This document shows positions 10,101 through 19,100 of a DNA stretch of 64,000 nt, piece after piece (position 1 is the first letter of the stretch; each line of letters opens with the position of its first letter). The translations under genes were made by a program, and so were the position numbers. The stretch is from Nocardia takedensis NBRC 100417. GTDB taxonomy: Bacteria > Actinomycetota > Actinomycetes > Mycobacteriales > Mycobacteriaceae. Location of the stretch: the NCBI RefSeq assembly GCF_000308695.1, contig NZ_BAGG01000061.1, positions 124,001 to 188,000 on the forward strand, read 5' to 3'. The notes under the pieces are model-generated. The model was given only the letters and a program-made list of their open reading frames with translations, had not been told where the DNA came from and searched no databases.

Positions 10101-13100
10101 TCGTCCGCACCGAGGCCGAGCAGGCGCACGCGCGGCGGTTGGCCGAAGCGCTCGGTCTGGATCGGGTCCTGGCCGAGCACCCGGACCCGCTCGGCGCGCT
10201 GCGCGAACTGGCCGAGATGGCCCGCGCGCGTGGCTTCCTCGGCGATTTCGCGACCGGCGAACCGCCGCGGCCGATGCGTCACCCCGACGACTTCGCGCCG
10301 CTGGAAGAGGTCGACCGCGTCTACGGCGACGAACCGTATTGGCGTTCGGAGGCCAGTCAGCGGCATCTGGACGACATCGCGCAATACCTGCGGGACACCG
10401 ATCAGACCGAGACGCCGACCCCGCGACCGCGCGCGGCGGACCCGGACGCGACCCGTCCCGCCGAACCCGCCACGACCGATCCGAGTCCGCGTCTGCGTTC
10501 GCTCGACGACGTCCGCGAAGAACTGCTGCGCCGCTTCGATCTCACCGAAACACAGGTGACCGACGAGAATCTCGCGCGCACCATCGCCGATCTGCGTTAC
10601 CGGAACCTGTTGCGGGCGGGCGCGGTCGAGGCCCTTGCGGACGCGGTGGCGCGGCACGATCGCGCGACCGCCGACGAGGCCGATACCGCCGCCGCGGTCC
10701 GCGACGCGTGGGCTCGCCGTCTCGGCGTCGACCCGGCCGACCTGACCCCCGAATACCTGGCGGCGCTGCGTCGGTCGGTGCTGCGCGAGGCGAGTGACAT
10801 CGCCGACCTTGCCGACGTGGTGCAGACGTTGCGACAGCCGCCCGCAGCGGGCGAGGAACGTCGGTACGTGGTCGACGTGGACGGCGAACGCGTGCCGGTG
10901 CGACTGGTGGCCGACGGTGACGGCGGATGGCGGGTCGAGATCCCGACGCGGGTCGACGCGCCCGCGGTGCGGTCGGACAGTCCGGCGCGTCCCGCGGAAC
11001 CGGAACCCCGCAAATCGCTGCTGCGTCGGCTCTGGGAGGCGGTGCGGTCGGGGTACCAGGGCCACACGCCGAAATATCCGTCGGGTTCGGGACTCGACGG
11101 TCAGGGTCAGCAGGAGATCATCCATCTGGCCGGCCACATCTCCGGCAGCACCGTACTGTCCGAGTTCGGCGGCAATCCGGCGCGCATGGCCAAGGAAGCC
11201 GCGACGATGTGGAAACGTCGCGAACTCATCCCGTTCCTGCACCATCTCACCGGTCGCGTGGTCGACCGGGCGGGCGAATACGACGTTCCCCTGGACCGCG
11301 ACGGCAACGAATACACCTATTGGCTCGATGAAGCCGATCCGGAGTCGGTGCGCCGGGAACTGGGCGTCGACCTCGCGGATCTGCGGCGCGACTACGCCGA
11401 GCAACAGCGGCGGCGCGCCGAGGAACCGACCGAAGAACGTCGCGAGGGCCCGGACCCCGGCGCCGACCTCGACACGCCGCCGACCAGGGAGTTGACCCGC
11501 ACCGACACCGAGATGGCCGCCATGGTGCGGGAACTGAGCGACGCGCTGGACGTGCGCGCCGAACTCGGCGCCGCCCTGGAGGAGCACGCGCGCGCACTCG
11601 GCGTCGACGTCGCGGACATGTCGCCCGAACAGGTGCGGCACGCGGTCGAACTGCTGCGCTACCGACTGGCCCGGCGCATGGGCGCGCTGGTCGGCCTGGC
11701 CGAGGCCGCCGCCCGCTACAACGCCGAGGACGCGCGGATCCCCTACAGCGACGAAGTCGACTTCTTCGACACCGACCCGATGTCGCGTTTCCTCGCCGAA
11801 GTGGTGCGCGCCAACGACGGTCGCGGGGTGCTGTTCGACTGGCAGGGCGTGAACAACGGCGGCGAACCGCAGCGCGAGTGGGGCGACCTGGCCTACTCCG
11901 ATCAGCCCGGCCGCGACCAGGGTGTGCGCGAATACTTCGAGAACGCGTTGCGCCGCGACCAGATCAAGGACGAACGCGCCGTCTGGGCGCAACTGCTCGG
12001 CGTCGACCTCGATGCTCTCGGATCGGCGACGTTGCGCGACACCGTCGCCGATCAACTCGCCCGCATCCGGCAGCAGGCCGCCGACCTCGCCGACTTCACC
12101 GCCGAGACCGAGAACTTCCTGCGCGCCGACAGTCAGGTGCGCGAACTCGCCGACGTGCTGTCGAGCCTGGCGCTGCACGACTGGATCCTGTCGCGCGGCG
12201 GCGCGATGCTGACCCCGCAGATCGGCTTGCTGGCAGGCGAGGACGGCGGACCGCGCCGGATGATCGTCATCGACGGCGCCGGCGAACACGATCGCGTGGT
12301 CGCCGAAGCGCTCGCCGCCAACGCGCGCCTCGCCGACGCCGTGAACGCGGGCACGGTGCGGGTCGAATACCGTTTGGCGGCGGTCGACGTCCGGGGCGCG
12401 CGGGTCCAGGGTTACGCGACCGTCCATCTGGTCGACGGTGGTTCCCCGGAGGTCCGGCACCTGCGGACCGAGGTCGACGGTCGCCCGGTCGAGGTGACGA
12501 TGCTGCGCGATCCGGACGGTCCGTGGCGCGCGGTCCCGACACCGGAATCCGATGGTGGGACGCGGATTCCCGAGTCCGCGGATACCCGCACCGGCCGTAC
12601 GGACGAGACGGGCGAAACCCGCACTCCCGAGGACCTGCGGCGAGCCCGCGACGCGGCCGCCCGCGAACTGGGCTTGGACGAGCGCGCATTGCGTTCACCG
12701 GAGGCGCTCGCCGAGGCCATCGCGCGCGCCCGCCACGAGAACGCGCTGCGCGCGGGCCGGATCGAAGCGATCATCGACTACGCGCGCACCGCGTGGGACA
12801 TCGACGACTACAACTCGCTCACCGACGCCAGGAACGCGCTGGCCAACCGCCTCGGTGTCGACCTGCCCGACCTGACGCCACGTCGCCTCGCCGAGATCAT
12901 CGCGGATACGAAGACCCGCAATTCGCGGCGTCTGCAGCAGGTCGAATCCCTGGTCAAGTACGCGAAACTGCTGCGCGGCCTCGACGGGCCCACCGCGCCG
13001 GGAGCCAAGCGAGCCGTCGACGCCGCCCGGGACCGGTTGGCACGCCGCCTCGGTGTCGACCCCGCCGACCTGTTCCCGATGAAACACACCAAGGACCTCA

Positions 13101-16100
13101 GCCGCTACCAGCCCGACCCCAACGGCCTGGACGCGAAGAAACTGCGCGCGATCATCGCGCGTCTGGTCGCCGACCCGACCCGGCGCGCCCAGGTCGCCGA
13201 CGCACTCGCCGAATACGTCGCCGCACTGGAACGTGTCGACCCCTACGCGGGCGGCGACCGGACGCGCCCCATCGACCCGCGTGTGGCCGACGTGGAACTG
13301 CCGACCCACGACCGCGCCGTCGAACACCTGCTCGGTGTCCTCGATGACGTCGCCGAACTGGCCGACGCTCTCCCGGACCTGGGTCTGCTGGACGACGAAT
13401 CGACCCCGCCCGGCCCCGACCGCGGCGCGAGCGCGGACTGGGCCGCGATCGTCGGCGTCGACCTCACCAACGCCGACGCCGCCCAGTGGGCCAAGATCTA
13501 CGAGGTCTACCGCGACGGCAAGATCGACCAGCACGAACGCCTCACCCCCGCCCAACTGGCCGAGGTCCAAGCCCGCCTGCGCGACCAGATCCGCGCCCGC
13601 GCCGACGAACTCGCCGCCCTCGCCGACCTGGCGGACCGATACGAACGCGCCCTGAACCCCGAACCGACCCCCGAACGCGAATCCGGGCCCACCCCATCCG
13701 ATCTGCCTCCGGCCGCCGGTCCCACCCGACCGGACCTTCCGCCGGGTTCAGGTTCGCCTCGGCCCGATCTGCCGCCGGCGTCCGGTCCCACTCGGCCCGA
13801 TCTGCCTCCGGCCGCCGACCCCGGCTCACCCGGCGATCCGCCCGACTCCGATCCGCCCGCCGACGGTTCCCCGCAGCGTCCGGCCCCGCCCACGCGCCCC
13901 TCCGACGACGGCGGGGGCGCGGCGCGACTGCCCGAGACCGAGGAACCCGCCGCGCCGCGACGTGACGACTCGACGGTCGAGCCGACTCTCGGCGAGGAGT
14001 CGACCCGCATCGATTCGACCGATGAAAGCCGCGCCACTTCGACCAGTGAGGACCGCGCCACTTCGACCGATGAGGACCGCGCCACCTCGCCGGTGCCGAT
14101 AGTCGATGGTCTTGCGGGCGACCGCGCGATGACATCTTCGGAACCCGTGGAAGGCGGTTCCGGCGATCGTGAACGTTCGGAGTCCGTTCCGCGCGGGCCG
14201 GTGGTCGATGGTCCCGCGGCCGAACGTGATGCGCCTGCGGATATCCCGGTCGACACCACCCCCACCCCGGTCGACTCGCCCGCACCGGAACCGCGGACCG
14301 ACGGGGGAGCGAGCAACCCGCCGCACGATCCGCCGCGCACCGGTCTCCCCGCGCCCGAGCCGGAGGGCTGGCGACCGGATGGCCCGCCGCGACCGCACAC
14401 CCCCGTGACCGACGAGTTCCGCGACGCGCTCCCGAACCTGCGGCAACGTATCGCCGACGCGGCGACCGCGCGCGCCGAGGCCGCCCGCGAGATCGCGGAC
14501 CGCGCAGGCCGGATCGGCCTCGGCGTCGAAGGGCGCACGGCACAGGAGATCTCGCGCGCGCTGGACGACGCGATGCTGGCGGAGACCGCGCGAGTGGACG
14601 CGATGCGGGCCCGTCAGGATGTGCGCGGCCCGGAGATGGTGCGCTACTTCGCCGACCTGCGCGCCGCCGAGCAGCGTGTGGCCGACCTGAGCGAAGCGAC
14701 TCGCCATCTGCGCACCCATGTGGGCGACTATTATCGCGCCCTCGCCGAGGAGAACACCGCGCGCGCCGAAGCGGGGGTGCTGGCGGCCCGCGACGTGCTC
14801 GCCGGCGAAGGCGCGCGCGTGGTCGCCGAAGGGGTCGGGGTGATCCCGGAGGACGGACGGGTCGTGGTGGCCTCGCCACTGGCCGACCCCGACCCGATCA
14901 TGTCCGCCGATACCCGCGCGCGACTCGCCGAGCAGGGACTGCGCGTCGAATACCGTCAGGTGACGGTCGACGAGAACGGCGTCACGGTCACGACCCTGCT
15001 CCCACCCGAAGCCGGTGGCGCGTCCGCTGCGCGCACTCCCACCGCACCCGACTCCGATTCCTCCGGTGGCGTGCGCCCGCCCGTCACCGATCCCGCGATT
15101 ACCTCTCGACCGACCGCCGCGGACCCGACGACGACCCCCGACCGGACCGCCACCCCGGACACCCCGTCGTCCATCGATCCGACCGCGAGCAGTCCCGATC
15201 CGCGAACGTCGGCCATCCCGGACACGCCGTCGCCTGCCGACCCGATCGCGAGCAGTCCCGATCCACGGGCGTCGGCCGCGATCGACACGGAGTCCGGCTC
15301 GACGCGTCCGGATTCCTCGACCGAGCGCATCTCCCCGGAGGCGCGGGCGGAAATCGACCGTCTGACCGCCGAACGTGACGCGGCGCTCGACCGCGCGGAC
15401 GAGGCGCGCGCCGAACGCACCCGCCGCGCGGACCGCCTGCCCGTCGATCCGGACGTTGATCTGACCCGGGAGAACCTGGCCGAAACGCTGGATCGGTTGC
15501 GCGGTCGGACGATGCGCGTCGAGGAGATGCCCCGCAGGCACGCCGAGATCGATGCGCTCGAACACGCCGCCGAGGACGTCCTCGCCGCCGAGGACGAGGT
15601 GCGTGCGCTGGACGAGCGGATCGACGCCACCCGACTCGCGGCCACCCCGGAGGGCGTCTACGACGAGTTGGTCCGTCGCCGCGCCGCTCTGACCTCGGAA
15701 CGCGAATTCTGGCGCGCCAAACGCGACACCCGGTTCGCGCGTTTCGACACGCGTTCGCTGCCCATGCGCGATCCGGCGCGGGCCCTGGCCCACGATCACC
15801 TGACCACGACGGTGGAACAGCTCAGCGCCACGCTGGTCGGCATACGCGACATCGCGGGTCTGGGGGACGAGACCGGCACGCAGACCCGCGAACTGGTCGG
15901 CGAGGCGGAGATCCGCGAGCGGTTGCGCCGGGTGTTCGAACTCCAGGAGGCGGCGGAACGGTTCAACGACGCCGATCAGGCGTTGGCCGAAGTGGATCAA
16001 CGCCTGGCCGAACTGGCCGCGGCGGGTGTCGGACCGCACCGTCCGCCGGACCCGGACACGGTGGCCGAACTCGAGCGGCTGATCGGGGAACGCGCCGAGA

Positions 16101-19100
16101 TCGCGGCGAACCGCGGCAAGTTCGCCGACGCCGATGCCGCCCTGACCGAACTGGACCGGCGCATCGAAGCGTTGCGCGCCGACCTCGCGACCCATCGCGC
16201 CGCGCCGACCGCCGAGATCGCGGCCGAACTCGACAGAATCGCCAGGGAGCGCGCCGACCGGGTGCTGGCGGTCAAACCGTGGCGCGTCATGCGCGACGAC
16301 TTGGCCGCGCGCCTGCGCGTCGACCCGACCCGACTCGGGCCCGAGGATCTGGCCGACGCCATCGACGAAGCCGCGGGCCGAACGGTGCGCGCCGACCAGG
16401 TCGCCGACCGCGCGAGGCAACTGGCATCGCTGCGCGAGGCCGCCGAGCACGTCAACCGGGTGGACAACGAGATCGGTCGACTTCAGGACCGGATCGCCGA
16501 ACTCGGCGGCGCCACCCGCGACCACCTCACCGAGCAGGGGGCGCGGCAGGTCACCGACCGGGTCGGGATCGTCGCGGGCGAACGTCCGCGGATCATCGTG
16601 CTCGCGCCGCGCGGCGAGCTCGCCCATCCGCGCGCCGACCACGACGCCGCGTTGGCCGACGCGCTGCGCCGCGACGGCGGTGTCGCCCAGGCGTTCATGC
16701 GGCCCGAGACGACCATCGAGTACCGCGCGCTGGTCGCCGACCGCACCGGTGTCGTGCGGGTGGAGGACCTTGCCCCGCCGCGGCGCGAAATCCTCGAAAC
16801 CGGGTGGCGCGACGGCCGTCCCGGCGTCCAGTTGGTGCGCTGGCGCGACGGTGACGGGACGTGGCACCCGGTCGACCCGACCCGCCCCGACTGGCAGACC
16901 CACGGCGACCCGACGGTGACCGTGCCGAAGAAGTTCTCGCCGCGCGACCTTCCCGAAGGCGTCAGCGGGTGGGCGGTCGAACCGTTCCAGGCGTCCCTCG
17001 TCGACCCGTTCATCGACCATCCGCCCGGCGCGATCGATGAGGCGCTGCTGCCGCGCATTCCGGGCGGACAACCCGTCGACCCGGGCGTGCCGACCTTCGA
17101 GGCCCCCTTCGCCGGTGCTTTCTACCACACGATGCGCATAATTCTCGAGACCGCGAAACTGTCCGGCTTCACCTGGTTCAACGACAGTGCCGACCCCGGC
17201 CGGATCAAACCGGGTTTCAAGGGCCACCCGTTCTTCCGTGCACGCGCTGCCGAGGTGCAGCCGATGGCGCGCGAATGGGATGTGCGCGACGGCGTGCCCG
17301 ATCGCGGCGATCTCGGCGAATGGTTCGTCCGCACGCAGCGCGCCGCCGAAGCGAACTGGGCGCGCGTGCAGGAATGGGCCGACGGCGAATACCGTCGCTT
17401 CCGCGCCGACGACTCCGACATCGACACCGTCCTCGACACGCTCGCCGAGCACCGCGCCGCCGACCGCGCCGACCAGGCCCGCGACCTGGTGGACCGCGTC
17501 GCCCGGCAACTCGCCGAACGCGGCGACGTCGACGTGCCCGGCCTGACCGACCTGCTCACCGGTCACCTGCGGGACGAACGGCCCGGCGATGCCGAACAAC
17601 TGATCACCGACCTACGCGACATCCTGCGCGAACAGACCGGCGTCGTGGACCGTGCCGAACTCGCGCGCCCCGTCGCCGACCAACTCGCCGACACCGCGCC
17701 CGAATTCACCCGTGACGAGATCGAACAGATCAAGAACCACCTCATGCGCGACGAGATGCTCGTCCGCGATCCCCGCGACGGCGTCCTGGTCCGCAGGCCC
17801 CTCGACGCGGTCGCCGACGTCGCCGAAGCGTGGAACCGCCTCGTCGCGGGCAACCCCTTGCCCGAGGACATCCTCATGCTGCGTGACGGTCTCGCCGAAT
17901 CGGAGTACCTGCGCGCCAACCCCACCGCCACCTGGCGCGACGCCAACCAGCACGTCATCATGAACGGCCTGGACTGGAACGCCCACCGCCCGCCCCTCAC
18001 CGACTGGCGCGCGGGCATCCCCTACGCCCCCGCGCCCGTCACCCGCGACACCGGCCTCCCGCCCCGCGTCCTCGAACCCGGAGCGGGTGAACTCGCGGCG
18101 GGTGAGCCGTCGTCGGGTCACACCGAGACCACGCCCGACGCGGGTCTCGAACGGGACGCCCTACCGGAACATGCCTCGGGCGACTCCGTTCCGGAGCTGG
18201 AGGGTGGTGCCGACGCACCGTCGGCTCGACATCGCTCGTCCGAGACAACCGAGAATGTTTCGCCCGAGCCCGAATCACGCACCGCCGCAGACGACTCCGA
18301 AGGGCTCGAATCCGCATCGCCTGCCGACCCGCATCGCGTGCCGCCCGTGCACGCCGTGCCATCCGCCGACGATGCCGAGGGGGCGGGCGTCCCCGACGGG
18401 CGAGTTCCGCGCCCCGAAGGCGGAACCGGACTACCGACCGACGGCCCGACAACCGATGCCGGCGACGATTCGGAGACCACGTCGAGTTCCGAATCGGGCG
18501 GCAGACCGGATCGGACCGCCGACGCGGACGCGACCGACACCGATGCGACAACCAGGCGTCGGAACCCCGATTCGCGCGCGGACGACGAATCCGACGGCGA
18601 CGAATCCGACGGAGGAGTTCCCCCGCGCGACCTCTCGTCCGCCGAGGGCGACCGCTCCCGCTCATACCTGCCGGGTTCATCGCTGCGGTCGCACATCCCG
18701 CATCCGCCCAAGCACTACGACTTCGAGATGCCCGATTCCCCGGACATCGAGGCCCGCGACCCCCAGGTGTGGATACCACCGAACCTTCCCGAGGATCCGC
18801 CGCCGCCCCCGACCCGACCCGACCCGCCGCGTCCGCCCGAGCCGACGACTCCGGGGCCGGGTCCGCGCGCACCGCAGACGCCACCGGCGATGCCGCAGGC
18901 TCCGGCCACCCCGCAACCGCCGCGCCCGCCGACGATTCCGGACATCCCGGAGCCGACCGAACCGGCGACCGAGCCCGAGCCGACCGAACCGGAGCCACCC
19001 GCACAGCCCGCCTGCCCGGACCCGACCGAACCGCCGTGCGCGCCCGAACCCCCGCAGATCCCGGGACAGCCGGACTGCCCCGATGTGCCGGGTGGTTCTG

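Larger units (their letters stand above)
10505..16500 (+). repeat. Dispersed helical unit, at least eight copies in the giant protein
   Basis: A recurring pattern of about 65-75 residues, approximately ARRLGVDPADLTPExLAxAI followed by an R-rich helix and a VEALADAAR-like helix. Copies start near residues 2131, 2193, 2487, 2842, 2904, 2970, 3770 and 4059. Some are in tandem (2131/2193, 2842/2904/2970) and others are separated by alpha/beta units or linkers. The unit matches no family I can name. Confidence 0.55.

Noticed and set aside
4130..12460. 2,776-codon open frame antisense to the giant gene
   Set aside because: Its translation is His/Arg/Val-rich without domains or a ribosome site. It mirrors the codon-position bias of the plus-strand gene, which has recognisable catalytic motifs.
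13696..13822. Short spaced repeats considered as a CRISPR array
   Set aside because: Repeats are in frame, contiguous without unique spacers, encode a Pro-rich linker and have no cas genes nearby.
13826..17599. 1,257-codon antisense open frame in the giant gene
   Set aside because: No domain similarity or start signals; explained by third-position GC bias of the sense gene.
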